A model generated the notes under the pieces. That model saw nothing but the letters and a program-made list of their open reading frames with translations, ran no database searches and was not told the DNA's origin. 64,000 bases of DNA from Desulfurococcaceae archaeon (GTDB lineage Archaea; Thermoproteota; Thermoprotei_A; Sulfolobales; Desulfurococcaceae): positions 830 to 64,829 of the forward strand of contig JAWBQJ010000006.1 in assembly GCA_038845865.1 (NCBI GenBank). The letters run 5' to 3'. Made by a program: the position numbers and the translations under genes. How positions within the stretch are numbered: the first letter of the stretch is position 1; every line of letters starts with the position of its first letter. Shown here in pieces: positions 53,742 through 63,547 of the stretch.

Positions 53742-56462
53742 TTACTGTAGCACGCACATTGTGCTTTTGAGCGCCTCTAAAATTAAATTGATGTTGACGT
53801 TCTGGCCTCTTAGAACCACATGATCCTCTTTACCCCCTCCTTTAAAGCCTTGTTTTGACAAGTACTGTACTGCCTTTCTCAAATCAATCCGCTGTTCACG
53901 CGCTTTTAGGGGGTCTATGGAGATCTCCACTACGTTTTCGAACGCTATGGCGGTGAGAACTTTACGTTTAAATGCCAGTTCCTCCACTAATGATCTGATC
54001 AGCTTCTCGTCCGTAACGGGTAACTCTATATAAGTGAAGGGAACGTTACATATAGTAGTAACTTCTTTGAGGGCTTTCTCGAGAAGCGCGCTTTTAACCA
54101 GTTCCCTGTACTTGCTGGTTACTTGCAACTGTTTCTGGTACTCTTCGTAAAGCTTCTTCACCGCCACTACGACATCCTGATCCTTAGCACCAATTGCAGC
54201 GAGCACGGCACCTCTCTGCTCTTCGAGGCTCCTACTGTAATCTACGAGCCTGGTTCCGGCGATGAATTCAAATCGAACTACGCCGTCCTGTATTCTCTCG
54301 AAGTTTATCACCTTAATTCCACCTACTTCTGACGTATTGTATACGTGTGTACCATAGCATGCCTGGGCGTCCCAGCCAGGTATTTCAACTATTCTGAGAA
54401 CAGGAGCATATATAGCTCCTCCCTGGTGTATTCCGAGACCATACTTTTCCTCTGCTTTGAACCTATCAATGAGGTGAAACTTCAGGTCTAATCTACTGTT
54501 CACAACGCTGTTAGCTAGATCTTCTATTTTCCTCACCTCATCGGGCGTTACCGGCTTGTGATGCGTAATATCTAAACGTGCTTTTTCAAGCGTTTTTTCA
54601 GCACCAGCCTGCCACACGTGCTCTCCGAGAACCCTTCTCGCTGCCGCTAGCATTATGTGTGTGGCGGTGTGATGCTTCATCAACTTGTACCGTCTATCCC
54701 AATCTATCTCTACGATTACCTTATCGCCCGGCTTGAACGGTGGGGCTCTGTCGAGTACGTGTACAATAGTATCTCCTACCTTGCCCACGTAAACTAACCT
54801 GAACGCATCGCCGCCGAACCGTATGACGCCCTCGTCGTGATCCTGCCCTCCGGCCCACGGATACGCTATGGTAGCGTCAAGTACGACGTAGTTGCCCTTG
54901 ACCCCGATAACGGTGGCCTCTAAACTCGTAATGTAAGGGTCTTCGTGGAAGATCTTCCGGGTTTCTCCGAACCGGGAAGCCCACTCGGTAACATCTACTG
55001 GAAGCTCGCGCTCCTTTGCCTTAACCAGGGTGCTCGGCGTAGCGTGCCTTTGCGCTATTTTCGAGTAGAAGTCTTGAGGTACTTCCACGAGTACCCCACT
55101 TGCAGATGCCCGCTCAGCAATAAACTCCGGGGGTATTCCATGCGAATCGTATAATTCGACTAGGTCCTCTACCGTTATAGCTTTCTTTCTCTTAATTAGC
55201 TTGTCTACTATTTCCACCCCCTTTAAAACGGTACTGATGAACTTGTTTGCCTCGACTTCGAGGACCTCTAAGATGTAATCTCGGTGTTTACTGAACTTCC
55301 CATAAATGTAATCGCCATTCCAGAACACTATTTGCCGGTCCGCGAGCTCCACGAGAACCTCCGGTAGCTTGTGGTACTCTACCCCGAGCTTTACGAGGCT
55401 TCTCAGTAGCCTCCTAATTATGAGCCTGGCTAAGTAGCCTTCACCAGCGTTCGAAGGTACGATGCCATCGGATAGCATTAGAGAGGCTGTCCGTATATGA
55501 TCAAGAGTGCTGTGCAGGTATACGGCGTTTACAACGTCTCGGACGTATTCCGCGTACCTGCTTTGCCCCACTTGCTTTACGAGGTCGTCAATCCCCGCTA
55601 TCTCCCTATCACTCAGTAGGTAAACGATCTCCTTGAACACGTGGTGAGGCGGCTCCTCGACTCCCAAGATATTCCTGTAATCTTCAATAAGCCTGCCGTA
55701 TACGGCATGAAAGCCTGTAGGCGTTCTCTGGGTGAACCACGCGATTCTTTCGATCCCATACCCGCAGTCTACGACCAAAACGGGGTTAGGCTCGTACTTG
55801 CCGTTAACAACTTTGTAAGCCATGTGTACTAGAGTTGCGAGCTCCATGCCGTCTACCAGGACCTCGGGTGCTGGTCCTGCATTGCCTCCACCCTCCCACC
55901 AGCCCTCTTTAAACACCAAGTCATCGGCATCAACACCTATCTCCTTCACGAAGAAATCCATAGTATTGTCTATTATGCCTTCCGACCAGTAAACACTCTT
56001 CTCCTTTTTATTAAACGCGTGCATACCGCCCATTTCGAAACTGGAAAGGTGCCTTCCGAAAGTTAGTCCTACGTTATCTATATCTGCGAGCCTGATAGAA
56101 GGCTGAATTATTACGAGCGGGTTATGGGGTGGATCGGTTATGCCGTCTGTGGCCTCCGGTTGAAACACCACTATCGAAGCTATTGTAAGGTAGAGGTCAT
56201 TCCTCCACTTTGCGAGAACAGGATAGGGATGGACCACTCCGTGACCTCGTTTTCTCAAGAACTCTATAAACCTTTTTCTGACCTCCTCAATACTTAAAGG
56301 AGTAACGTTCTTGTACTCCTTAAAGAGTAATTCATATTTACTGCAGGGGCGGTCAGGGCACTTATCTCTTGGAACCCTGCTCCAGAAATAACTACCACAC
56401 ACTTTACATTTATATCTCTCATAGCTATACTTTTCCTTCAAGTACTTGTAATTGACGTCCAT
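53742..56462 (-). CDS. alaS: Alanyl-tRNA synthetase
   Basis: About 906 residues. N-terminal zinc-ribbon CKVCGSYF...CPDRPC (archaeal extension), class II catalytic domain with motif 2 (WSEGIIDNTMDFF nearby), editing domain with HHTATHIMLAAARRVLG and CYGTHVYNTSEVGG (zinc/His-Cys site), then the C-Ala domain. I choose MDVNYKYLKEKYSYER over an ATG two codons upstream. It follows the L12 gene with 149 nt between. Confidence 0.96.
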   Translation of the reverse strand: MDVNYKYLKEKYSYERYKCKVCGSYFWSRVPRDKCPDRPCSKYELLFKEYKNVTPLSIEEVRKRFIEFLRKRGHGVVHPYPVLAKWRNDLYLTIASIVVFQPEATDGITDPPHNPLVIIQPSIRLADIDNVGLTFGRHLSSFEMGGMHAFNKKEKSVYWSEGIIDNTMDFFVKEIGVDADDLVFKEGWWEGGGNAGPAPEVLVDGMELATLVHMAYKVVNGKYEPNPVLVVDCGYGIERIAWFTQRTPTGFHAVYGRLIEDYRNILGVEEPPHHVFKEIVYLLSDREIAGIDDLVKQVGQSRYAEYVRDVVNAVYLHSTLDHIRTASLMLSDGIVPSNAGEGYLARLIIRRLLRSLVKLGVEYHKLPEVLVELADRQIVFWNGDYIYGKFSKHRDYILEVLEVEANKFISTVLKGVEIVDKLIKRKKAITVEDLVELYDSHGIPPEFIAERASASGVLVEVPQDFYSKIAQRHATPSTLVKAKERELPVDVTEWASRFGETRKIFHEDPYITSLEATVIGVKGNYVVLDATIAYPWAGGQDHDEGVIRFGGDAFRLVYVGKVGDTIVHVLDRAPPFKPGDKVIVEIDWDRRYKLMKHHTATHIMLAAARRVLGEHVWQAGAEKTLEKARLDITHHKPVTPDEVRKIEDLANSVVNSRLDLKFHLIDRFKAEEKYGLGIHQGGAIYAPVLRIVEIPGWDAQACYGTHVYNTSEVGGIKVINFERIQDGVVRFEFIAGTRLVDYSRSLEEQRGAVLAAIGAKDQDVVVAVKKLYEEYQKQLQVTSKYRELVKSALLEKALKEVTTICNVPFTYIELPVTDEKLIRSLVEELAFKRKVLTAIAFENVVEISIDPLKAREQRIDLRKAVQYLSKQGFKGGGKEDHVVLRGQNVNINLILEALKSTMCVLQ

Positions 56463-56500
56463 TTCCACCGCTTATCACGCTATGTGTTTAGATTAACGAA

Positions 56501-56515
56501 TGAGGTATTTATTTC
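56501..56515 (-). promoter_or_regulatory. TATA box of alaS
   Basis: On the minus strand GGAAATAAATACCTCA lies 33-47 nt before the alaS start. It is the best match in the 149-nt space separating alaS from L12. Confidence 0.45.
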
Positions 56516-56611
56516 CATGATGCTGGTGACTGGGGTGGAGGCCGGTTACGTGCTATTTCAAGCTTAGTAAAAATGATCCTTCGGGAAGCAGATTATACAG
56601 CAACTAGGACC

Positions 56612-56950
56612 TTACCCAAATAATGCGGCAAACCCTTCACTGAGGGCTTCTTCGCTGAGCTCCTTGGATTCCTCCTTCTCTTCCTCCTCTTCCTTCTTCT
56701 CGCTAGTTTCGGGCTGTGGCTGGGCTGCCGGAGCAGCCGTTGCTGGGGCTGCACTTACGGGTGCTACTAGTGCTTGTTCAAGTACCTTGGCTATGTCCAC
56801 GTTTTTAAGCGCTGCTACTAGCGACTTCACCCTATACTCATCTACGTCAATACCGGCTGCTTTCAACACGTTTGTTAAGTTCTCTTCGCTAATCTCTTTA
56901 CCAGCCTTGTAAAGCAGTAACGCAGCATATACGTACTCGATAACTACCAC
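56612..56950 (-). CDS. rpl12: Ribosomal stalk protein P1 (archaeal L12)
   Basis: A 112-residue stalk protein. EYVYAALLLYKAGKEISEENL at the N-terminus dimerises and binds L10; an Ala/Pro hinge and Glu/Lys run lead to the GTPase-recruiting tail SEEALSEGFAALFG, which is also the tail of L10 (57003). The start is unsettled: the GTG at 56950 adds VVI to the family N-terminus; the SD-like GAGGTGG overlaps that GTG. Confidence 0.93.
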   Translation of the reverse strand: MVVIEYVYAALLLYKAGKEISEENLTNVLKAAGIDVDEYRVKSLVAALKNVDIAKVLEQALVAPVSAAPATAAPAAQPQPETSEKKEEEEEKEESKELSEEALSEGFAALFG

Positions 56951-56984
56951 CTCTTACTAGCCTCTAGGTTAGGATGTGTTAAAA

Positions 56985-57000
56985 GGTTTTTAAATACTCC
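56985..57000 (-). promoter_or_regulatory. TATA box of rpl12
   Basis: GGAGTATTTAAAAACC on the minus strand lies 35-50 nt before the L12 start, in the 52-nt space between L10 and L12. It suggests a separate promoter giving extra L12, which is needed in several copies per ribosome. Confidence 0.5.
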
Positions 57001-57002
57001 CA

Positions 57003-58028
57003 TTATCCAAATAGTGCGGTAAACCCTTCGGCGAGAGCGTCCTCACCGGGCTCCTTAGTTTCTTCTGCCTTCTCCTTCTTCCCGCCTTGCTTTTCTTCGT
57101 GCTTAACCTGCTGTACCTGTTGAGCTTGCTGACCAGGTAGCTTTACACATGGTTTAAGCTCAGGTATGTATTTTGAAAGCTCAGTAGCTAGTGCCAGTGC
57201 TTTTAAGTAAGCCGTTTTAAGTACGTGTTCGGCCGTCTCCGGCGTTATGAAGCCAGTCTCAGATAACAGTGCAAGGGCCTGTTTCTCGGCTTTAACAATA
57301 GCCAGTTGTAGTACGGTTGGTTCCGGAATTAAAAGCTCCAACGCCAACTTCAGAGCATCTATAGTAGCGGCTCTAATCATTTCCTCGTACTCTGCGATGT
57401 TCAGCTTTAACTTATCGCCTGGTATTACTAGGTTTCCGTCGCGAGCACATTTAACCCTTATTCTAATCTCCTTGAGGGCGAGACCTAGTTTTTGCAGAAG
57501 AGCAGCTAAATCGGCTGATACTACATTACCCGGCTTGGCGATAACTGTGTCTTTAACTACGTAAACTACATTCCCCTCTACCTTGGTCGGGATCTTTAAC
57601 CTGCCAAACACGCTCAATATTGGACCGGCAGGTAGCCCCGTATTACCCTCCGGTATGACTACTTCTCTATCTACTACTTCTCCCGGCGCATAGTAGTCTT
57701 TGGTAACGAAGTTTTCTACCATGCTTGCTAGTTCAAAGGCGTTAATGTTTGAAAATATGAACATTACCTGGCCCGTCATGTAAGGCTTAAAATACTCGGT
57801 CTGGAGAGCGAGGGATTCAAGCGCCTTCAACGCTACTTTTGGCTTTACCACTTTCAAAATAGCCACTTTGTCGAGCTTTTTACGTAACATCTGAACGTGC
57901 TTAGCCGGCACTCCAGATAGGTCTGCTACTAGGATCGTTCGGTGCTCGTTAGCTAACTTAGCGATCTCCGATGCAAGGCCTAATTTCCATTCCTGCACTT
58001 TCTTAGTGCGCAGACCAGACATGCTCAT
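57003..58028 (-). CDS. rpl10: Ribosomal protein uL10 (P0)
   Basis: A 341-residue stalk base. rRNA-binding domain starts KVQEWKLGLASEIAKLANEH; the archaeal insertion domain is in the middle; long helices for L12 dimers (ALALLSETGFITPETAEHVL and later) follow. The last residues GEDALAEGFTALFG match L12. A glutamine-rich linker (QQAQQVQQVKHEEKQ) is present. Confidence 0.95.
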   Translation of the reverse strand: MSMSGLRTKKVQEWKLGLASEIAKLANEHRTILVADLSGVPAKHVQMLRKKLDKVAILKVVKPKVALKALESLALQTEYFKPYMTGQVMFIFSNINAFELASMVENFVTKDYYAPGEVVDREVVIPEGNTGLPAGPILSVFGRLKIPTKVEGNVVYVVKDTVIAKPGNVVSADLAALLQKLGLALKEIRIRVKCARDGNLVIPGDKLKLNIAEYEEMIRAATIDALKLALELLIPEPTVLQLAIVKAEKQALALLSETGFITPETAEHVLKTAYLKALALATELSKYIPELKPCVKLPGQQAQQVQQVKHEEKQGGKKEKAEETKEPGEDALAEGFTALFG

Positions 58029-58040
58029 TTCCCTGTCACC

Positions 58041-58694
58041 TCAGCGGCCTATGGGAACTTCTATCGGCATGCCCATTGTAGTTTTAACAATGACTTTACC
58101 TATGTTTGCAGAACGCGCAGGCAGCTTGCTCTCAATGGATGAAAGTATTGTAACAGCATTTTCTGCCAGGTCTTCAGCCTTCATGTCCTCTGTGCCTATG
58201 GCCACCATTATTACGGGCTGGTCCTTGATCCTTGCCAGCACCGTGTTCTTGTACCTCGTCACCAGGGCCTTAATGGCGCTACCAGAGGGTATAGGGACGG
58301 GGATTTTACCCCTCGGGCCAAGCGCTGGCCCAAGAACCTTTCCAACAATACCCATTAACTCGGGTTTTACTAGTATCCAGTCGCACACGGATACCACCTT
58401 TCTTGCCTGCTTTTTGCTCATATCACGTAGTTCAGTGCTCAGTATTACCTTGTAGGCGCCAGCCTCTTTGGCGCTCTCGGCGATGTCCGCGTCTCCCACC
58501 ACGCACACTCTGAGGTCCTTCCCCCTACCCCTAGGTAGGGGTACGGCTTCTCTAATCTTAAGTTGTGGGGATTTTATGTCAACGTCTTTTAGCACAACTA
58601 TTAGTTCAACGCTTTGTTTAAAACCACGTCCCTTGCCAAGCTCTATAGCCCTTTCTATTGCATGAACAAGTACCTCCCTATTCACAGCTGACAC
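58041..58694 (-). CDS. rpl1: Ribosomal protein uL1
   Basis: A 217-residue protein of the L1 stalk. GTG at 58694 with GGGGTGAT before it is chosen; an ATG 11 codons upstream would overlap uL11. Signature GKVLGPALGPRGKIPVPI (about 121-138) and the end TTMGMPIEVPIG. In archaea L1 can also bind its own mRNA to repress it. Confidence 0.94.
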   Translation of the reverse strand: MSAVNREVLVHAIERAIELGKGRGFKQSVELIVVLKDVDIKSPQLKIREAVPLPRGRGKDLRVCVVGDADIAESAKEAGAYKVILSTELRDMSKKQARKVVSVCDWILVKPELMGIVGKVLGPALGPRGKIPVPIPSGSAIKALVTRYKNTVLARIKDQPVIMVAIGTEDMKAEDLAENAVTILSSIESKLPARSANIGKVIVKTTMGMPIEVPIGR

Positions 58695-58698
58695 CGGA

Positions 58699-59217
58699 TC
58701 ACCCCAGTTTCCTCCACTCCTCTTCATATTTCGAGATTACCTCATCGTAATAGCCTTGATCCACAAGCTTGATGACTTCTTTGGGATCTTTACTTTCAAC
58801 CGTTATACCAATAGCGCGAGCTGTACCTAGAATAATTTTTACGGCTGTTTTTAATGTCTTTGCCGTAAGCTGGTCCTTTTTAATGATAGCTACCCTTATG
58901 ATGTCCTCGATAGACACATCACCTATTTTTTTGTGCGCTGGGTCTCCTGAAGGTTCGCGGGCACCTGCCGCTTTCATTAGTAATGCTGTCGTGGTTGGAA
59001 TGCCGACTTTTACCTCGAATTTACGTGTATCTGTATCGATTACGACTTCTACGGGCACGGACAACCCTTCGTAATCTTTTGTTGCATTGTTTATTGCATT
59101 AACGACCTCCATTATGTTCACCTTGTATGGAGATAGCGTGGGCCCTATTGGTGGGCCCGGCGTTACTTTGCCCCCTTCCACTATGAACCTTAAAGTCTTT
59201 TTGACCGTATCAACCAC
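58699..59217 (-). CDS. rpl11: Ribosomal protein uL11
   Basis: A 172-residue GTPase-centre protein: [27 protein letters not shown], then [17 protein letters not shown], and an archaeal-length C-terminus. The start overlaps Spt5 by 8 nt. Confidence 0.95.
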   Translation of the reverse strand: MVDTVKKTLRFIVEGGKVTPGPPIGPTLSPYKVNIMEVVNAINNATKDYEGLSVPVEVVIDTDTRKFEVKVGIPTTTALLMKAAGAREPSGDPAHKKIGDVSIEDIIRVAIIKKDQLTAKTLKTAVKIILGTARAIGITVESKDPKEVIKLVDQGYYDEVISKYEEEWRKLG

Positions 59218-59680
59218 CCTTCTTCTTCACGTAGTTAATTGGTATTGTTATGGGTATTGAAAAAGTCGCCTCTAATAAGTTAACTGTAACTGTGCTTTTG
59301 TTCTTATCTATTGAAACGATCCGGGCCCTCATACCACGGAAAGGCCCTCTAGCGATTTCTACCTCGTCTCCAACAGCGATTTCTTCTACGAGAGTTTTCG
59401 GTCTAAGCATCGTGAGTATGTCTGCTAATGATACCTTTAGGAGTCTACTGCTTGATGCGTATTTGATGTTTGAAATGAGCTTGTAAAGCTCAGTTGGCTT
59501 CGTGGTTTCAACGAACACAAATCCCCTGACACCAGGAGCTACTAAGATGCTGGAAACCCCGGGTTCTTCCCCCTTACTTAGCTTCTCTAGTACCCTCCTC
59601 TCCACTATGAAGGCGACATCGAGCTCCCTACCAGCCGTCGTCTTAACGGCGAATATTGATAGCTCTGGTTCCCCGCTCAT
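59210..59680 (-). CDS. spt5: Transcription elongation factor Spt5 (NusG)
   Basis: A 156-residue protein: NGN domain ([20 protein letters not shown], about 6-25) and a C-terminal KOW ([21 protein letters not shown], about 110-130). ATG at 59680 with GGGGTGAT is chosen over an upstream in-frame ATG that overlaps secE. With Spt4 it closes the RNA polymerase clamp. Confidence 0.95.
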   Translation of the reverse strand: MSGEPELSIFAVKTTAGRELDVAFIVERRVLEKLSKGEEPGVSSILVAPGVRGFVFVETTKPTELYKLISNIKYASSSRLLKVSLADILTMLRPKTLVEEIAVGDEVEIARGPFRGMRARIVSIDKNKSTVTVNLLEATFSIPITIPINYVKKKGG

Positions 59681-59684
59681 GATA

Positions 59685-59864
59685 TCACCCCGCATATGGG
59701 AATAGAAGCGTGTAGAAGATTACCCTTACGACGAAGGCTATCAGACCCACTAAAACCAGACCTAGCACTGTTATCTTAAGAACAGCTAGGTACTCGTCTC
59801 TATCGGGCTTAGTCGCTATTTGAAGTATCTTCCTCCACGAATCAACGAGCTCTCTTAGATTCAT
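59685..59864 (-). CDS. secE: Preprotein translocase subunit SecE
   Basis: A 59-residue protein: amphipathic helix MNLRELVDSWRKILQIATKP, the loop DRDEYLAVLKI and one TM helix VLGLVLVGLIAFVVRVIFY (about 33-51). It clamps SecY. It is just upstream of spt5 and 1 nt before ftsY's stop, the conserved archaeal order secE-spt5-L11-L1-L10-L12. Confidence 0.94.
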   Translation of the reverse strand: MNLRELVDSWRKILQIATKPDRDEYLAVLKITVLGLVLVGLIAFVVRVIFYTLLFPYAG

Positions 59865-60797
59865 CTACGGTCCCCACTCCTCGACTGGAAGCACCTTATC
59901 TACGTAATCTAAGGGATTAAAAAGCTTTAAATCCCTGTAGTCCTGACCCGTACCCACGAACACTATGGGCTTCTTCGCAACGTAAACAAGTGAAAGGGGG
60001 ACCCCGCCCTCTTCGTAGGCATCGAGCTTCGTTACGATAAAGCCGTCCACGCCGACAGCTTTGTTAAAAAACCTTGCCTGCTCCACTGCATCGTTTCCCG
60101 TTAGAGCGTCGACCACTAATAGCTTCAAGTCGGGTTTAACAACCCTCACAATCTTCTGCAGTTCATTCACTAGATCAACATCCGTGTGCATTCTACCAGC
60201 TGTATCGACTAACAGCACGTCGAACCCCCGCGAAGAGGCATACGCTATTCCATCGTATGCCACGGCGGCTGGATCCGCTCCGTACTTACCCATAAATACT
60301 GGTATTTGCGTCCTCTCGGAGTGCTTTTTCAGCTGTTCCTGGGCAGCTGCCCTAAAGGTATCAGCGGCAATCATCAGCGGCCGCAAGCCGCGATCCCTTA
60401 AATAGACGGCAACTTTGGCGATCGTGGTTGTCTTACCGACGCCGTTCACGCCCATGAACAAGATTTTAAAGGGTTTTTTAGTCCTAGCAAGCGCCTCTAC
60501 ATCTACCGTTCCCGCCTCCTTGAAGTAGACTAGGAGTATTTCACGAAGACTTGCTATGAGGCGCTTCTTATCCCTGACACTTCCCTCATTTATTAGCGTG
60601 CTGAGTCTATTGGCAATATCCTCGGCAACCTCGTAGGCAACATCCCGGCTAACTAGTTCAAGCTTCAGCTCTTCTACAGCCTCCAGTAGCTTCTCCTTAG
60701 ATGCGAAAATAGCCGATGCCGTGTCAATAAAATTTCTAAATACTTGCCTGAGCTTTGAAAGCAATTTAAGGTCACTTTGATTCCTTCTGCGATTCAA
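59865..60797 (-). CDS. ftsY: Signal recognition particle receptor FtsY
   Basis: A 310-residue SRP GTPase. N domain (about 1-100), then G1 LFMGVNGVGKTTTIAKVAVYL, DTFRAAAQEQL (IBD region), G3 LVDTAGRMHTD and G4 VTKLDAYEEGG. It lacks an acidic A domain, as usual in archaea. Confidence 0.95.
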   Translation of the reverse strand: MNRRRNQSDLKLLSKLRQVFRNFIDTASAIFASKEKLLEAVEELKLELVSRDVAYEVAEDIANRLSTLINEGSVRDKKRLIASLREILLVYFKEAGTVDVEALARTKKPFKILFMGVNGVGKTTTIAKVAVYLRDRGLRPLMIAADTFRAAAQEQLKKHSERTQIPVFMGKYGADPAAVAYDGIAYASSRGFDVLLVDTAGRMHTDVDLVNELQKIVRVVKPDLKLLVVDALTGNDAVEQARFFNKAVGVDGFIVTKLDAYEEGGVPLSLVYVAKKPIVFVGTGQDYRDLKLFNPLDYVDKVLPVEEWGP

Positions 60798-61233
60798 TGA
60801 TCTGACTAATTAACCTCTGCAATCCTAGGTACTCCTCTACGGCTACTCTGCGCTGTGATTGTAGAGTGTTTATTGCCTTTTCGAGTTCTCTGAGCCTCCT
60901 TGTAAGTATTTCAACGGCCTTGTCCCTGTTTGTCTTGAGGTAGTACCCCAGGCCTAGATTTACCAGGACATTGCTAGGCCAGCCCTCGAGTACGCTCACC
61001 GGTAACATTACACTGGATAGCCTGTCCAGGATCATGTAGCCTTGAACAGGCGCCTCTGGAAGGCCTTTTAAGGTGTCAAACGCTAGCTGGACTTCTCTAT
61101 ATTGGTTTAAGTGTACGTTGATCGTCGTCTCGAGGATGTTAATGTGTTCTTTAAGCTCGGTCGCCCTCGCGACGAGCTCATCTAAGGTTACTACCCTCTT
61201 GGTTTCCTTACCGGACTGAGCGGTGTTCATCAC
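60772..61233 (-). CDS. pfdA: Prefoldin alpha subunit
   Basis: A 153-residue protein: an N-terminal coiled coil (DELVARATELKEHINILETT), a beta hairpin (about 60-105, QGYMILDRLSSVMLPVSVLEG) and a C-terminal coiled coil ending IIESQKESK. It overlaps ftsY by 26 nt. It joins prefoldin beta to hold unfolded proteins. Confidence 0.9.
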   Translation of the reverse strand: MMNTAQSGKETKRVVTLDELVARATELKEHINILETTINVHLNQYREVQLAFDTLKGLPEAPVQGYMILDRLSSVMLPVSVLEGWPSNVLVNLGLGYYLKTNRDKAVEILTRRLRELEKAINTLQSQRRVAVEEYLGLQRLISQIIESQKESK

Positions 61234-61493
61234 TTAACAAGCCTCTCGAGTTTTAATATTTGAAGTATATAGGGTTTCGATGCCTCCTCCGGGCTTATTT
61301 CCTTAACTTCTATGATCTTTATGTGACGCCTTTTTAATTTATGCCTACTACCAAGGAGTGAATAGACCTTTTCAAGGGCGTCTTTTTCATTTAGTGCCCT
61401 TATTTCTTGTACGAATTTCTGCCACGTTGGAAGCCTGTCGTGGCTAACTAGCATGCGCCCGGTTATTCTATATATTTTTATTTCACCGCCCAT
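61230..61493 (-). CDS. rplX: Ribosomal protein L18a / LX (eL20)
   Basis: An 87-residue protein: GGEIKIYRITGRML, QKFVQEIRALNEKDALEKVYS and RHIKIIEVKEISPEE. The ATG at 61493 follows GGGGGTAGGA; a longer frame start lies inside aIF6. It overlaps pfdA by 4 nt and the aIF6 end by 11 nt. Confidence 0.88.
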   Translation of the reverse strand: MGGEIKIYRITGRMLVSHDRLPTWQKFVQEIRALNEKDALEKVYSLLGSRHKLKRRHIKIIEVKEISPEEASKPYILQILKLERLVK

Positions 61494-62181
61494 TCCTACC
61501 CCCTTCAAACCCGGCTTTAATGCGAAGCATTTCCGGACCCGTGGTATTTCCACCTATAACTACTCCTTTATTATTTGCTATTAGCCCGCTTCTAACGAAG
61601 GGCACGCCTCCATTAACGGTTGCGTACTCCACCGAAACCTTAGCTATTTCCTTAACTATTCTTAAGTCGTCTTCACTTGCGTCGGGGTGTATTACACCGC
61701 CATGATCAGATATGGCGGCCACACTCCCCGGCACATCCATGTTTACGAGCCGTGCTTTGAAAACCTCTACCCCGAGAATGTCGGCTACGCGCTTTATCTC
61801 TTGCTCTTCGATCAAGGGACTTACAATACACCCGTGGTTATTGCAGAGAAGGATATTGCCTAAGGCCGTGTACTTGCTCTCTAAGACAGCAACTTCTAGG
61901 TCTAGTCCACTTTCAGCTATGGCTTTCCTGATGCCCTCTAGCTCTTCCTCAAATACTATGTGAGGTAGTAGAACCGCGTTGCTGTTTCCAGCTACAAACA
62001 CTCCATTCAGAATAGTACCGGCAATTCTTGCCTCTACTACTACCACCTCGAGGACGCTCGTCATCTCTTCGATGTCGTCTTTTCCAAGTCCCGGAGGTAG
62101 TACGAGTAGCTTGTCATTTGCATACGCATACACTCCGATGTTCGGGTTACCGAAAAAACTCATCCTGGTGATCTCCACCAT
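61483..62181 (-). CDS. eif6: Translation initiation factor aIF6
   Basis: A 232-residue pentein-fold protein with five repeats, each with a GN-type turn (FGNPNIGVYAYAND, VFVAGNSNAVLLP, ALGNILLCNNHGCIVSP, VIGGNTTGPEML). It binds the 50S subunit and prevents early 70S formation. It follows eL31 by 15 nt. Confidence 0.95.
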   Translation of the reverse strand: MVEITRMSFFGNPNIGVYAYANDKLLVLPPGLGKDDIEEMTSVLEVVVVEARIAGTILNGVFVAGNSNAVLLPHIVFEEELEGIRKAIAESGLDLEVAVLESKYTALGNILLCNNHGCIVSPLIEEQEIKRVADILGVEVFKARLVNMDVPGSVAAISDHGGVIHPDASEDDLRIVKEIAKVSVEYATVNGGVPFVRSGLIANNKGVVIGGNTTGPEMLRIKAGFEGGRNGR

Positions 62182-62196
62182 TGGAACACCACGACG

Positions 62197-62499
62197 TCAC
62201 TTGCGTCTCCACTTACTAGGCCTTACTAGTAAAACACGGAGAGTTTTACTCTCTTTATCAAACCTTACTTCAACTACTACTTTTCTAGGAGGCTTTTCTC
62301 GTCCACGCGACCACACGTAGTTGTTAAGAGCGGGGTCTACAGCGATCTTCTCCGCTTCCTTATAGTGCCTTGCAAGGTACTTTTTTACGAGTCTAATAGC
62401 CCTGTCGGCCCTATTCTTCCTGCGCCCGAAGTATACTCTCCTAAGGGGTATGATGTGTAGGGTCACATCTAAGCTACGGCTTTCACTCACAACACACAC
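62197..62499 (-). CDS. rpl31e: Ribosomal protein eL31
   Basis: A 100-residue tunnel-exit protein: DVTLHIIPLRRVYFGRRKNRADRAIRLVKKYLA, then VDPALNNYVWSRGREKPPRKV. It sits between eL39 and aIF6 as in other crenarchaea. Confidence 0.95.
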   Translation of the reverse strand: MCVVSESRSLDVTLHIIPLRRVYFGRRKNRADRAIRLVKKYLARHYKEAEKIAVDPALNNYVWSRGREKPPRKVVVEVRFDKESKTLRVLLVRPSKWRRK

Positions 62500-62501
62500 C
62501 T

Positions 62502-62660
62502 CTAAATGTTCTTAAGCTTGTTTCTTCTCCAGTGCCTTAGCCTAAACGGCCTTCTAACTCTAAGCCTCGTCTTTACCGTAACCCAAACCGGTACGGGTTT
62601 ATTACTGTTATGAGCGGCAGCCAGTCTCAACTTACGGGCTACGTGCTTGGCCCTAGCCAC
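62502..62660 (-). CDS. rpl39e: Ribosomal protein eL39
   Basis: A 52-residue protein: ARAKHVARKLRLAAAHNSNKPVPVW... RPFRLRHWRRNKLKNI, typical eL39. The GTG at 62660 with GAGGGGGC before it is chosen; the frame remains open for 19 codons upstream into PDCD5. Confidence 0.92.
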   Translation of the reverse strand: MARAKHVARKLRLAAAHNSNKPVPVWVTVKTRLRVRRPFRLRHWRRNKLKNI

Positions 62661-62670
62661 TTTTGCCCCC

Positions 62671-63006
62671 TCATTTCCTTTTGAATGTGATTCTCGTCTC
62701 CCGTCTACTCTGCTCATATAGTTCTGATAGTATCCGCTTTAAAAGCTCATCTGTTATAGGGATGGGGACTTTTCCGCTCTGAGCAAGCAGGATTAACTGT
62801 TCTTCGAGACTACTCGCCAGTTCGGGCTTTACGAGCCTCAGATTGTTAAGCCTTTCCCTGGCCTCCGGCGTGAGGATCTGCCTTAGAACGGCCTCTATGC
62901 GCGCTCTTCTCTCCTTCTCCTCTTCAAGGCGCCGTTTCAACTCGGCTAGCTTGCGCATTCTAATGGCTTCAAGCTCTTCGTCGTATCCCGAGTATTCGTT
63001 GCTCAT
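62671..63006 (-). CDS. PDCD5-family DNA-binding protein
   Basis: A 111-residue helical protein: [46 protein letters not shown] and [17 protein letters not shown]. It matches the archaeal homologues of human PDCD5/TFAR19. Usually next to eS19, as here (4-nt overlap). Confidence 0.92.
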   Translation of the reverse strand: MSNEYSGYDEELEAIRMRKLAELKRRLEEEKERRARIEAVLRQILTPEARERLNNLRLVKPELASSLEEQLILLAQSGKVPIPITDELLKRILSELYEQSRRETRITFKRK

Positions 63007-63506
63007 GTAACACCACTCCGACTTAAAAACTTAAGCCTAACAAGCGGTGGGAGGTACTTAACAAGCTCCGGCCGCTCTTTGGTAAGTTCTTCTAGGATTT
63101 CAAACGCCATTCTGTCGAGTAGTGCTTTCCCCTGGGGTGAGAGCACTCTACCCTCTCTTGTTTTCCTAACTAGCTGAGCCTGTTCTAGTTGCTGGAGAAT
63201 CCTCCTAATAGCGTTTCCGGGGGCCTTATAGGCTCTTTCAGGTGCTACTCCACGGCGTTTTCTCCCGCCATACTCTCTTCTGAGCTCACTTAAGCCCACG
63301 GGCCTTCCCGCCTTGTATAGCTTTCTGAGAATACTGGCTGCCCTGTAGTACCACCAGTCGGGATTTTGAGGAGGCTTTTCTCTAAAGCACCCAGTTTTAG
63401 CGAATTTAGTCCAGGATGGTGGCCTAATCTCTGGTATGTTTTCCTTAATGTACGCGGCCAATTTCGCGATCAGCGCGTCTGCGGGAACTTCTAACGCAGT
63501 AACCAT
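63003..63506 (-). CDS. rps19e: Ribosomal protein eS19
   Basis: A 167-residue protein: [69 protein letters not shown]. Needed for 30S assembly. Confidence 0.95.
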   Translation of the reverse strand: MVTALEVPADALIAKLAAYIKENIPEIRPPSWTKFAKTGCFREKPPQNPDWWYYRAASILRKLYKAGRPVGLSELRREYGGRKRRGVAPERAYKAPGNAIRRILQQLEQAQLVRKTREGRVLSPQGKALLDRMAFEILEELTKERPELVKYLPPLVRLKFLSRSGVT

Positions 63507-63547
63507 GCTTAAGCACCGCTCAACGCATTCTACCTAGTTCCATAAGT

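Noticed and set aside
56505-56560. ATGATGC as a possible C box upstream of alaS
   Set aside because: No C' or D box follows at a suitable distance, and the block overlaps the alaS promoter.
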